Origin: Pullulanibacillus pueri
GTDB taxonomy: Bacteria > Bacillota > Bacilli > Bacillales > Sporolactobacillaceae
Direction: 5' to 3'
DNA length: 64,000 bases
Assembly: GCF_014639255.1 (NCBI RefSeq)
Contig: NZ_BMFV01000005.1
Span: forward strand, 101,554 to 165,553
Shown here: positions 16,783 through 25,286 of the stretch, piece by piece
Layout of the letters: every line of letters begins with the position of its first letter
Position numbering within the stretch: position 1 is the first letter of the stretch
The notes under the pieces: model-generated
Told to the model about the DNA's origin: nothing
Database searches by the model: none
What the model saw: the letters and a program-made list of their open reading frames with translations, nothing else
Made by a program: the position numbers and the translations under genes

Positions 16783-16916
16783 TAAAAAACCCCCTATAGC
16801 TTTAAATGTTTAATCCCTTTGCTGATCTTGTTATTTTTTTCTTCATAATAACCGCCCCCCTATCATTTCTCGTAAAAAGACATTCTCTGCTCCCACATTA
16901 AAGTCCTGCTATTTAT

Positions 16917-17843
16917 CTACATTTGTTTCAAAATATTAGTCACTCGTTGTGTCATATAGTCATAACTCGGTTTATCATCCTTTTTAGCATAAAATCGCAA
17001 GCCATCAATCGCCTTAAATAACATATGACAATACAATCGTTCTTCAAAATAAGGAATATCGCCCTCTTGTTCATAATAGACTTCACGGATCTTCTCTGGA
17101 AAGCCTAAGTGTGGTGCCCAGAAATGTAGACAGGCAACATCAAACATAAAGTCACCGTACATCGCCATTTCCCAGTCTACAATCCCTGTCACTTTTTGCC
17201 CTTCTGCTAGCATATTGCCTAAATGGAAATCACCATGCACAAGTGAGGGCCTATCTGGCGAACATCGAGCAAGCGTCATCATCGCTGTAAACCCTTCTTC
17301 AAATAAACCCTTGTCCAAAAAACTATGTTCATATAATGCAGTCCAATTTTTGTGGAACCCCTCCTGATCCTCACGAAAGAATGCCGCTAATGCCTCCAAC
17401 CAAGTGTGCACCTCAGTTTCTCCAGTTGGAGAAATCGTTCCAAACCCTTTTTCTTTCTCAATAGGTACGCGCTTGATCGCTAAAACATGCTGAGCAATTT
17501 CATCGACAAGTTGCTCTTGCTCAAGTACAGCAAGAAGACTCATCGGGGTTCCTTGCACTTTATGACTAATGGTATAAAAGAGTCCATCCATCTCCCCAGC
17601 CTTCACGATTCTAGGAATCGGCAGTTGCTCCCCATAGGCACCGTATATATAGCGTGCCTTTTCAAGGCTTTCACTTTCCTGTCTAAAATGAACAACAAAG
17701 GCACCTTCCTTTGACTTAAAGCTAAACACCTTGCTCAATTCTCCCATTTCAATAGAAGTAACATCCTGCACCCTTTCCCCTAATAAAACTGCTAGATTTC
17801 TTTCAGCCTCTTCAATCCCCATGTCCAATTTAAATGACTTCAA
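16917..17843 (-). CDS. Phosphotransferase, APH family
   Basis: This 308-residue APH-fold kinase has the catalytic loop LVHGDFHLGNMLAEG (about residues 200-214) and the Mg-binding IVDWEMAMYGDFMFDVACL. The N-lobe contains FVVHFRQES. Its layout recalls hygromycin/macrolide phosphotransferases and their housekeeping relatives. No drug specificity can be inferred. It starts with TTG at 17843 behind GGAAGG. It is divergent from a second APH gene across a 115-bp AT-rich region. Confidence 0.82.
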   Translation of the reverse strand: MKSFKLDMGIEEAERNLAVLLGERVQDVTSIEMGELSKVFSFKSKEGAFVVHFRQESESLEKARYIYGAYGEQLPIPRIVKAGEMDGLFYTISHKVQGTPMSLLAVLEQEQLVDEIAQHVLAIKRVPIEKEKGFGTISPTGETEVHTWLEALAAFFREDQEGFHKNWTALYEHSFLDKGLFEEGFTAMMTLARCSPDRPSLVHGDFHLGNMLAEGQKVTGIVDWEMAMYGDFMFDVACLHFWAPHLGFPEKIREVYYEQEGDIPYFEERLYCHMLFKAIDGLRFYAKKDDKPSYDYMTQRVTNILKQM

Positions 17844-17958
17844 AAAATCAACTTCCTTCCTTTGATCCTAAAACTCTAAAGTAAGGTCTACCCATAATCC
17901 TTTATTCATAATAAAATAAATATTATAAAAATAAAAATAATAATGATGAGGTGTTTCT

Positions 17959-18930
17959 TTGAAAAGTATCACAAAAGCCGTTCTCTCTAATGAGGACATC
18001 CATAATATTGTAACCGAGCATTTCGGAAAAGAGACAAGAACGCTTGCAATAGAGGAATTAACCGGGGGTTTTTTTAATACCGCCTATTTACTTACCCTAG
18101 ATAATCACTTTAAAGTCGTTCTAAAAGTTTCCCCTCCTCATAATGTGAAAGTCCTAAGATGCGAGCGGAATATAATGAAATCCGAAATTGCCGTTTTACA
18201 ATTACTGAAGCAACAAACCGATATACCCGTACCAGAAGTGTATGCTTATCATTCTAGAATGAATCCCTGTGATCACGACTATTTTTTAATGGAATACATC
18301 TCCGGCGTTCCCTTAGATCAGCTCTATGAACAACTTACCCAGGAAGAATTTAATGTCATTAATCAACATCTTGGTATTTTGATAAAAAAGATACATAACA
18401 TTACCGGCGCTTCCTTCGGGTACATTTTTTCAGATAAGCGGCGTTTTAACACGTGGGGGGATGCCTTTATTGCTTTTATCCGTGATCTGATTTTGGATGC
18501 GGCCGAGGCCAATATTGAACTGCCCATTGATGGGACTGATTTGATAAACCTCATAAAGAGTAAAAAGGCATTTTTAGATACCGTTAGAACACCGCGTTTA
18601 GTGCACAGGGATTTGTGGTGGGGGAATATTTTCATTGAACCAAAAACGCTTAAAATCACCGGAATCACAGATTGTGAACGCTCACTTTTTGGCGATCCAC
18701 TCATGGACTTCGTTTTTGGTTTTGTTGTGGACAATAAAGGATTCCACAACGGCTATGGGCACGGCTCTTTTTCTCCCGATGAAACTGAACGATTAAACCT
18801 TTATACGGTCTATAGCCTCCTCCTGATTTTAGTCGAAGGGCATTATCGGCAATTAAAAGGAAATGAGCAAGAAGAAGCACGCGTAAGGCAGTCTCTTTTA
18901 GAGAAGCTTCATCACATCGAAAGGAATTAG
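17959..18930 (+). CDS. Phosphotransferase, APH family
   Basis: The 323-residue APH-fold kinase has TGGFFNTAYLL (N-lobe loop, about residues 35-45), VVLKVSP (Lys), the catalytic loop LVHRDLWWGNIFIE (about 214-227), and ITDCERSLFGDPLMDFVFG. HRD replaces the usual HGD, which is also seen in choline-kinase-like and fructosamine-kinase-like proteins. It starts with TTG at 17959, with GATGAGGTG upstream. It is unrelated in detail to the divergent neighbour, so this is not a tandem duplicate. Confidence 0.82.
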   Translation: MKSITKAVLSNEDIHNIVTEHFGKETRTLAIEELTGGFFNTAYLLTLDNHFKVVLKVSPPHNVKVLRCERNIMKSEIAVLQLLKQQTDIPVPEVYAYHSRMNPCDHDYFLMEYISGVPLDQLYEQLTQEEFNVINQHLGILIKKIHNITGASFGYIFSDKRRFNTWGDAFIAFIRDLILDAAEANIELPIDGTDLINLIKSKKAFLDTVRTPRLVHRDLWWGNIFIEPKTLKITGITDCERSLFGDPLMDFVFGFVVDNKGFHNGYGHGSFSPDETERLNLYTVYSLLLILVEGHYRQLKGNEQEEARVRQSLLEKLHHIERN

Positions 18931-18941
18931 GACAAAAATAG

Positions 18942-18967
18942 AACGCTGATCAATAAGTACCAGCGTT
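18942..18967 (-). terminator. Terminator between convergent genes
   Basis: AACGCTG (18942-18948) pairs with CAGCGTT (18961-18967). On the minus strand the stem is followed by CTATTTTTG. Confidence 0.6.
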
Positions 18968-19003
18968 AACACAAAGTTTATTTTTATTTAAATCCCCTCT
19001 CCT

Positions 19004-19366
19004 CTACATTCGGACAATAACGGTCCCACCACCAGGGGTGGATACAGTTTGGCTTTGTTCAGGCGTGTCTTGAGCGTGAATGTATTGTAGTAATTGGTTG
19101 TTTTGTTGAATCACTTGATGTAGCAAACTAGAAATATGATTCAATCGACTGTATATGTCCTGGCTTGGCATATGATACTCAGAAGGGTATGACCGACTAT
19201 GAGGAGCAGCCTTCCCCGCTCCTTCATTAGAGGAGAAAATAGGATAAGGTTGCCCTTTATAGTCTGTATGTGCATATTGAAGGTTATGTTTATTTGATTG
19301 AATATAAGGCTTTGGTGCCATTCTCTGTTCAGATTGAAAGGGGTAATTAGGGTTATGAGAATACAT
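19004..19366 (-). CDS. Unrecognised small protein, possibly spore-associated
   Basis: The 120-residue protein is rich in Tyr, Pro, Ser, Asn and Gln in its first 70 residues. Next comes a predicted amphipathic helix, YSRLNHISSLLHQVIQQNNQ (about residues 72-91). It ends with GGGTVIVRM. It has no signal peptide and no cysteine. AGGAGG is 6 bases before the ATG. The composition resembles minor spore-coat or inner-spore proteins of Bacillales, but I do not recognise a family. Confidence 0.65.
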   Translation of the reverse strand: MYSHNPNYPFQSEQRMAPKPYIQSNKHNLQYAHTDYKGQPYPIFSSNEGAGKAAPHSRSYPSEYHMPSQDIYSRLNHISSLLHQVIQQNNQLLQYIHAQDTPEQSQTVSTPGGGTVIVRM

Positions 19367-19487
19367 AGAACTCCTCCTCGCCCTATCTTATTCAATCTCT
19401 TAAAAAGGGGTACACTTATCCCCAAATTAGTGCTATCGCCCATGGGATAACTATAATTTCTTTACCTCCTAGAAGCTGATCCTCCCA

Positions 19488-19895
19488 TTATTTCGATGTT
19501 TCTTCGAGTACACGCTTCAAACGCTTTAAATCACTTTCAATCAATGCGATATCTTCCTTAAATGCTTCTCGTGACATGTTAGGAGCTTGAAATACAGTAA
19601 AAATCACTTCACTTCCGCTGCCATTAGGGATTACACGCACCGGAACCTGAACTTGATTCTCCCCCTGACCCACATCATGATCTAAAATTCCCCAATCATT
19701 TCTATCTACAAATTTCACTTTCACAGGCCCTTCCGATGTCTCGGCAATCCATTCATTGTCACGATAACTAATGGAATGACAGAAGGCGGTTGCCCAGCTT
19801 GGAAAATTTTCGAGGTTATACATAAAGTCATAAACCTCTTTTGGCTGACGTTGAATGGACATACTCACACATTGAGTATTAAAAATAGATTGCAA
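19488..19895 (-). CDS. SRPBCC (START/Bet v 1-like) family protein
   Basis: The 135-residue protein has the helix-grip signature of SRPBCC proteins: an early SIQRQPKEVYDFMYNLENFPSW block, alternating strands, and a long C-terminal helix (EDIALIESDLKRLKRVLEE). These proteins bind hydrophobic ligands or act as polyketide cyclases or START-like carriers. The ligand is unknown. The start is TTG at 19895 with GGAGTG about 12 bases upstream. An internal ATG (about residue 12) has no ribosome site. Confidence 0.75.
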   Translation of the reverse strand: MQSIFNTQCVSMSIQRQPKEVYDFMYNLENFPSWATAFCHSISYRDNEWIAETSEGPVKVKFVDRNDWGILDHDVGQGENQVQVPVRVIPNGSGSEVIFTVFQAPNMSREAFKEDIALIESDLKRLKRVLEETSK

Positions 19896-19990
19896 CTTTA
19901 GATCACACTCCTTATTCTTCTAATGTTTACTCTCTTTAATACAAGTATAGCCGACCTCTCCCCAAAATCATTGTAAAAAACGGACAGATT

Positions 19991-20824
19991 CTACTCCTTT
20001 GAAAGGCCTTGATTAAAAACTTGAGATGGAGAAAGACCATAATAGCGTTGAAAATTTTTAATGAGATGCGATTGATCATAGTATCCATATCCTCCAGCCC
20101 AAACTGCACCCTTTGATGGCTCAGAAAAGCGATAAAGACCCTGTAACAAATATTGAAATCTAAAAATCTCCAATAATTCTTTTGGCCCAAGACCACATTC
20201 ATTTTTAAAAGCTCTTCTAATATGACGTTCACTATAGTTAAGTTCTGAAGCTAGAGAGGTGATTGTGAGATTCCCTTTATAGGCATGCATATAATGTATA
20301 CCTTTTTCCACAAGACGCTCAGAGGTTAGAATATTTTGTGCAAGCAGCTGTTCCAATTTCGATTCAACATGATCAATCATTTTGGCTATATCTCCATTCA
20401 CAGACAAAACCTCTTCTGACCATAAACTTCCTGCTGTTCCCCATACCTCTTGAAGAAAGACTCGGTTATCGCCAAAGGATGAAACTGGGTAATGAAGGAC
20501 TAACGGAATTGACTCTAGAAAAAAGCGAATGCCAAAAAAGGAACAATCATTTTCTCGGCTTATCGCTTCATAAGTAGGCATGAGACCAGTAATAAAGGCC
20601 CCCTTACCACTCGAATGAGAGCGTAAATCAAAGATAATATCTACACAGCCATCAGGAATAATGCGATGCAATTGCTCCGTATCCGTTGCTTGAATATCAA
20701 CCGTCCAATAACAAGCAACAATATTCCTTAAGAATGGACTAGGCAAATATTCATGATAGCGATAATGGGAATCATTAAGCTCCGTCTGTAAACGAGGGGG
20801 TTGTAACGGAAAATAATCATGCAT
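19991..20824 (-). CDS. AraC family transcriptional regulator
   Basis: The 277-residue protein has an N-terminal ligand-sensing half (YLPSPFLRNIVACYWTVD, RIIPDGCVDIIFDL). Its C-terminal double helix-turn-helix contains LTITSLASELNYSERHIRRAFK and the second helix YYDQSHLIKNFQRYYGLSPSQV. The N-half resembles the DUF6597 class. I start at the ATG at 20824 (MHDYFPLQ) because GGAAG is 9 bases upstream. The longer frame to 20920 has no site. It may control the SRPBCC gene downstream, but the genes are not clearly co-transcribed. Confidence 0.85.
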   Translation of the reverse strand: MHDYFPLQPPRLQTELNDSHYRYHEYLPSPFLRNIVACYWTVDIQATDTEQLHRIIPDGCVDIIFDLRSHSSGKGAFITGLMPTYEAISRENDCSFFGIRFFLESIPLVLHYPVSSFGDNRVFLQEVWGTAGSLWSEEVLSVNGDIAKMIDHVESKLEQLLAQNILTSERLVEKGIHYMHAYKGNLTITSLASELNYSERHIRRAFKNECGLGPKELLEIFRFQYLLQGLYRFSEPSKGAVWAGGYGYYDQSHLIKNFQRYYGLSPSQVFNQGLSKE

Positions 20825-21128
20825 CCTTAAACACTTCCAATTAAGATAAAGATTTTTTGGACATTCATTTGCAGCTTCTCGACGAATCGAAAATACAGTA
20901 ATGCTGGTTACTTTAGACATAGAAGATTAGACTTTATCATTGCCGCCAAAATATTCCTTAAATACAATTGAAGAAATAAAGACTCTAGTTATCAAATAGT
21001 TTATAATCTATAAAATCATTTGTCATTAGAAAGTCGTAGTATACAAAAACATAATTCAATCAAAGAACAGGCTTTCTTTTACTCAATATGGGATAATAAA
21101 AACAAACGATGAAAGAAAGAGTGATTTT

Positions 21129-21437
21129 ATGATGAAATGTAAAATCAACCGAAATGCAGCGAAAATAATGAAGGAAATGCTTGAGAGTGAAGAGGCGGAA
21201 GGGCAAATGCTTCGTGTGATCGTCACAGAAATTCATGGCAACCATGCCCACTACGCTCTCACCTTCGGGACACCAACGGAACATGACGAAATTGTCCATA
21301 CCGATAAAGACATCGATGTCCTCTTAGATACCCGTGACAAGGATTACCTTGACGGTGTTTGGATTCAATTTTTCTATGTGCCCGAGGAAGGATTTCAAAT
21401 CGTCAATCCTTCTAAAGGCCATCCCAATCATTTCTAA
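21129..21437 (+). CDS. HesB/IscA-fold protein lacking the cluster cysteines
   Basis: The 102-residue protein follows the A-type Fe-S carrier layout: an N-terminal INRNAAKIMKEML helix, strands LRVIVTEI, YALTFGTP and VLLDTRDKDYLDGVWIQFFY, then FQIVNPSKGHPNHF. True carriers have Cys near residue 40 and a C-terminal CxC. Here those positions hold other residues, and the only Cys is near the N-terminus. It may be a non-cluster-binding relative. A TTATCA/TATAAT-like promoter lies near 21000. No isc or suf genes are adjacent. Confidence 0.7.
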   Translation: MMKCKINRNAAKIMKEMLESEEAEGQMLRVIVTEIHGNHAHYALTFGTPTEHDEIVHTDKDIDVLLDTRDKDYLDGVWIQFFYVPEEGFQIVNPSKGHPNHF

Positions 21438-21465
21438 GAAAACGATCGCTTGTGACCTTAACTTC

Positions 21466-22028
21466 TTAGAAAAACCGGGCGAAATGCATGCCCGGTCCTC
21501 ATTCAGTTGGGCATTAAAAAGCTTTTTTACCAAAATGCTTCGTCAGTATCAAGTGGATTGGAGCGAAAGATGCGAGACTCCATCGGGAACAGCAACCAGC
21601 GTTACTTCACGAGTGAACTTCGAGTTGTTCCGAGAAAGCTGACGACGAAGTAATACGAGTAGACGCAGGAACAGGTGACTTTTAATCATAAATACTTTGG
21701 AACACAAAGAGTCCATTCCAAAATGAGTTGAGGCAACTAAGGTCGATCGGCTAAAATCGTCACGTCATTAAGGAACTTCGGCTAAGACCGTCACGTCCGT
21801 GTGACACCGCCGAAGCTAGCACCTCAACCACCCCAAAAAGTAAAGAGCACTTTTCGGGGACCCCGATGGTGCGTCGAACGCCGACCCTACCCACATCAAA
21901 AAATCGTAAAAACACGATTTTTCTACGAGGATTACTCTCTTAGTAGCTTTCCTTAGTCGTGTGGGCATGAGGAAAGCGAGCGTTCTGAAGCGGAAAATCC
22001 ACATCGTCCTGTTGACCATAATTTTATA
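21466..22028 (+). repeat. Large dispersed non-coding repeat, copy B (most complete)
   Basis: It begins AGAAAAACCGGGCG and contains ACCGGGC...GCCCGGT as a hairpin, GACTCCATCGGGAACAGC, CTGACGACGAAG, CGGCTAAGACCGTCACGTCC, and one CCACCCCAAAAAG...TTTTCGGGG hairpin unit. Next come AATCGTAAAAACACGATT and GAGGAAAGCGAGCG. It ends GTCCTGTTGACCA. Copies A, C, D and E share subsets in the same order and orientation. Confidence 0.9.
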
Positions 22029-22119
22029 CATTTCTATTCTTTAAAAAGGGTAAACAACATTCTTTGTTGCTTATCCTTTTTATTTTTACTAATTGATAGC
22101 GATGTGAACACATATTTAA

Positions 22120-22145
22120 ATTGGACTGCAGTGGATATATCCAAT
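22120..22145. promoter_or_regulatory. Candidate operator upstream of the MocR gene
   Basis: ATTGGA (22120-22125) and TCCAAT (22140-22145) form an inverted pair enclosing the perfect palindrome GGATATATCC (22133-22142). It is about 80 bases before the start of the regulator, a usual place for a MocR self-operator. Confidence 0.45.
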
Positions 22146-22223
22146 TGGCTATTTAAAAATTTAAAAAGGGTGGTATGATGAGAATAATATTTTTGAAATC
22201 AGTGAATATTCAAGGAGACAATC

Positions 22224-23723
22224 ATGCGTTTAACCATTGATAAGCACTTACCTACCCCTGTGTATAAACAAATTAAAGATGCCATTAAAGAAAAAATTCT
22301 TTCTGGTCTACTTCCTGCAGGTTTTATCCTTCCGCCAGAGCGGCGACTTGCTAATATTAACGATGTCAGTCGCAGTACCGTCATTAAGGCCTATGACGAA
22401 CTCAAAGCCTTAGGATTAGTCAAGGCTCATCGTGGCAAGGGCACCATTGTGGCAGAAAAGACTGAACCAGAGAACCCGAAAAAAAATAAACAAGTTTTTC
22501 CACTGTCTTGGCATCCTTTATTTGAAAAAAAGATGCACAACATCAGTGACACGATAAGCGATATGATAAATACGGAAAATCAACGTGAGATGATTTCACT
22601 TGCCGCTGGTATCGGGGACCCACAGCTTTTCCCCATCCAAACATTGCAAACCATTCAAAGTGACCGTGTTCACCATGAATTATTCAATTTTTGTGCAGTG
22701 GAAGGTTACTATCCTTTAAGAGAGCATTTAAGCCAATTAATGACCCTTCGCAATATTGTAGCTTCTGCGAAGGAAATCATGATTCTTTCCGGGTCAATGC
22801 AAGGGATCGATTTTGCCGCCCGTACCTTTCTCTCACCAGGAGATGCTGTCATCGTAGAAGAACCTACTTTCTTACAAGCCATTCAACGCTTTAAAGCTGC
22901 TGGTGCTAAAATTATCGGCATCCCACTGGATAAGCAGGGATTGCGGACGGATATTCTGGAGGCCCAATTGGCTCGATATAAGCCTAAATTTATCTACACT
23001 ATACCTAGCTTTCATAACCCAACAGGTACTGTTATGAGTATGGAAAGAAGATTGGAGCTGCTTGATCTTGCTTACAAATTCCAAGTCCCTATATTAGAAG
23101 ACGATCCTTATGGTGAACTGAATTTTACAAATGACAAGCCTTTACCGCTTCATGCTTTAGATCATTACGGCTATGTGATTTATCTCAGTACTTTTTCTAA
23201 GGTTTTATTTCCTGGAATGCGAGTGGGCTGGGTTGTCGCTCCTGAACCCATACTTAAAAAGTTCGCAATATTAAAACAAATAAGCGATCTACATGTGAAT
23301 ACGCCCGCACAGGTCTTATTAAATCGTTTTCTTGAAGATGGACATTTTGAGCCGCATCTTAATCACATCAAACCGATTTATAAAGCAAGAAGAGACATTA
23401 TGTTGTCAGTGTTAAAACAAAGCGAAGATGCAACTCCCTTAATCGTTCCTGAAGGCGGCTTTTATCTTTGGTGTAAACTCCCGACTTCGATTTCTCAAAA
23501 AGAACTCTTTGCTCTCTGCGCAGCAAAGGGAGTCAGTTATATTCCAGGTCATGTTTTCTATCCACAACAAAGCGATGGTGAGCAATTTATTCGATTAAAT
23601 TTTACTCATGAGTCACATCAGAAAATTAAAAAGGGCACAGAAATTTTATTAGAATCCGTTTCATATCTTAAGAGCCATGGAAAGCATCACCCGATGAAAA
23701 GAGAATCAAGACCCATTGTATAA
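22224..23723 (+). CDS. MocR-type GntR regulator with aminotransferase domain
   Basis: The 499-residue protein fuses an N-terminal GntR winged helix (PVYKQIKDAIKEKILSG through RRLANINDVSRSTVIKAYDEL, about residues 10-62) to a fold-type I aminotransferase domain. That domain has SFHNPTGTV, EDDPYGEL and the PLP-lysine segment YLSTFSKVLFPGMRVGW (about residues 318-334). MocR proteins use PLP-ligand adducts to control PLP, GABA, taurine or amino acid genes. AAGGAG lies 7 bases before the ATG. It is followed 36 bases later by a related stand-alone aminotransferase, probably its operon partner or target. Confidence 0.9.
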   Translation: MRLTIDKHLPTPVYKQIKDAIKEKILSGLLPAGFILPPERRLANINDVSRSTVIKAYDELKALGLVKAHRGKGTIVAEKTEPENPKKNKQVFPLSWHPLFEKKMHNISDTISDMINTENQREMISLAAGIGDPQLFPIQTLQTIQSDRVHHELFNFCAVEGYYPLREHLSQLMTLRNIVASAKEIMILSGSMQGIDFAARTFLSPGDAVIVEEPTFLQAIQRFKAAGAKIIGIPLDKQGLRTDILEAQLARYKPKFIYTIPSFHNPTGTVMSMERRLELLDLAYKFQVPILEDDPYGELNFTNDKPLPLHALDHYGYVIYLSTFSKVLFPGMRVGWVVAPEPILKKFAILKQISDLHVNTPAQVLLNRFLEDGHFEPHLNHIKPIYKARRDIMLSVLKQSEDATPLIVPEGGFYLWCKLPTSISQKELFALCAAKGVSYIPGHVFYPQQSDGEQFIRLNFTHESHQKIKKGTEILLESVSYLKSHGKHHPMKRESRPIV

Positions 23724-23759
23724 ATTCAAAACACAAAATTTATTAGGAGGAAAAAAATC

Positions 23760-24965
23760 ATGTTTGAAGATAAATTTTCAGATCGCACAAAAAATATTGA
23801 AGCCTCAGAAATCCGCGAGGTCCTAAAAGTCACTGAAAAGCCAGAAGTTATCTCTTTTGCTGGCGGGCTCCCCGCACCCGAACTTTTTCCCGTTGAAGAA
23901 ATCAAAATTGCTTGTGAAGCCGTATTAACCGAAGCTGGCAGTGATGCCCTTCAATATAGTACAACGGAGGGCTATACTCCACTTAGAGAAGCGATCGCTC
24001 AAAGGCTAAAGGACATTGGTATAGAAACCGCAATTGATCAGCTTTTAATGATTGGCGGCTCCCAACAGGGACTCGATTTAACCGGTAAATTATTACTGAA
24101 TGACCATGATACCGTGATCTGTGAGAGTCCCACCTACTTAGCAGCTATTAATGCCTTTAAAGTGTATAATGCCTCTTTTGTAGAAGTGGAAACGGACGAG
24201 GAAGGCATGAATATGGAAAAACTTGAAAAAGCACTCCAAGCGCATCCGCAGGCGAAGTTCATTTATACCATTCCCGATTTTCAAAATCCAACGGGTCGCA
24301 CGCTCAGTCTTGCCCGACGGAAAAAAATGGTCGCCTTAGCGAACCAATACAACATACTTATTGTTGAAGATAATCCTTATGGGGCCATCCGTTTTGCCGG
24401 GGAGGCACTGCCTCCAGTCAAGCATTTTGATACAGAAGACCGTGTGATTTATCTCAGTACTTTTTCTAAGATTTTTTCACCTGGCCTACGTCTTGGATGG
24501 ATTTGTGCCAATGAGGTTTTCATCAATAAATTCGTCCAGCTTAAACAAGCCGCTGACTTGCATACCGATAGCTTCGCCCAACGACTGACCGCAAAATATC
24601 TCGAGTTATTTGACCTTGATGCCCATATTGAAAAGATTAAGGCCGTATACAGGATGAGAAGACAAACAATGATTCAATGTATCGAGAGGTTCTTTCCCAT
24701 GCAGGTCCAGCACAGTTCTCCAGAAGGCGGTTTATTTATTTGGGTGGAGCTCCCTGAATCGGTTGACGCACGAGCCGTCTTTGACATTTGCATTCAGAAT
24801 AATGTTGCCTTTGTTCCTGGCGAGGCCTTCTTTCCTAATCAAGGAAAACGAAACACATTACGATTAAATTACTCCAATATGTCTGAAGAGAAAATTACAG
24901 AAGGTATGCGGCGCTTAGGGACTGTACTGACATCCATATTAGGAGATAACGTGGCAAACTTTTAA
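23760..24965 (+). CDS. PLP-dependent aminotransferase, 2-aminoadipate (LysN)-like
   Basis: The 401-residue enzyme has fold-type I motifs: ISFAGGLPAPELFP (about residues 32-45), QYSTTEGYTPLREA, DFQNPTGRT, VEDNPYGAIRF and the Schiff-base lysine in YLSTFSKIFSPGLRLGW (about residues 231-247). Relatives transaminate 2-aminoadipate, aromatic or branched-chain amino acids. The substrate cannot be fixed. AGGAGG is about 10 bases before the ATG. The close likeness to the aminotransferase half of the upstream MocR protein suggests shared ligand chemistry. Confidence 0.87.
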   Translation: MFEDKFSDRTKNIEASEIREVLKVTEKPEVISFAGGLPAPELFPVEEIKIACEAVLTEAGSDALQYSTTEGYTPLREAIAQRLKDIGIETAIDQLLMIGGSQQGLDLTGKLLLNDHDTVICESPTYLAAINAFKVYNASFVEVETDEEGMNMEKLEKALQAHPQAKFIYTIPDFQNPTGRTLSLARRKKMVALANQYNILIVEDNPYGAIRFAGEALPPVKHFDTEDRVIYLSTFSKIFSPGLRLGWICANEVFINKFVQLKQAADLHTDSFAQRLTAKYLELFDLDAHIEKIKAVYRMRRQTMIQCIERFFPMQVQHSSPEGGLFIWVELPESVDARAVFDICIQNNVAFVPGEAFFPNQGKRNTLRLNYSNMSEEKITEGMRRLGTVLTSILGDNVANF

Positions 24966-24989
24966 ACATCCAGGAGTATATAATGCACT

Positions 24990-25022
24990 GTGAAGGACCA
25001 TTCGTGGTCCTTTTCACTTTTC
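24990..25022 (+). terminator. Terminator after the aminotransferase gene
   Basis: GTGAAGGACCA and TGGTCCTTTTCAC fold around a TTCG tetraloop (24990-25017), with a two-base bulge, followed by TTTTC. Confidence 0.75.
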
Positions 25023-25040
25023 TTACGGACCCGTGTTTAT

Positions 25041-25158
25041 TAGAAAACCCAGGTTACACTTTTCCGCCTCGCTAAGCACAGCCTAAGTTAGCCGACTCCC
25101 CGTACGAGCGGCCTAACGCGGAGATCAACACCTATTTAATGACCAAAATTTTATACCC
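25041..25158 (+). repeat. Fragmentary dispersed repeat
   Basis: AGAAAACCCAGG, CTAAGCACAGCCTAAGTTAGC, GCGGAGATCAACAC and GACCAAAATTTTATACC recall the ends of both repeat families of this window. The middle is missing or diverged. Confidence 0.45.
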
Positions 25159-25186
25159 TTGCCATTTAAAATGATTTCATTTTCCT

Positions 25187-25215
25187 TTTAACGGCCTCTC
25201 ATAAAATAGTATACT
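25187..25215 (+). promoter_or_regulatory. Candidate promoter of the AbrB-type membrane gene
   Basis: TTTAAC (25187-25192) and TATACT (25210-25215) are 17 bases apart, about 70 bases before the start codon. Confidence 0.4.
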
Positions 25216-25286
25216 AGGGATAGTGTGAATTTTTTAAGAACGTGATTCAGAGACTGGCGCAGCATCTAATGAAAAGAAGTGATTGA

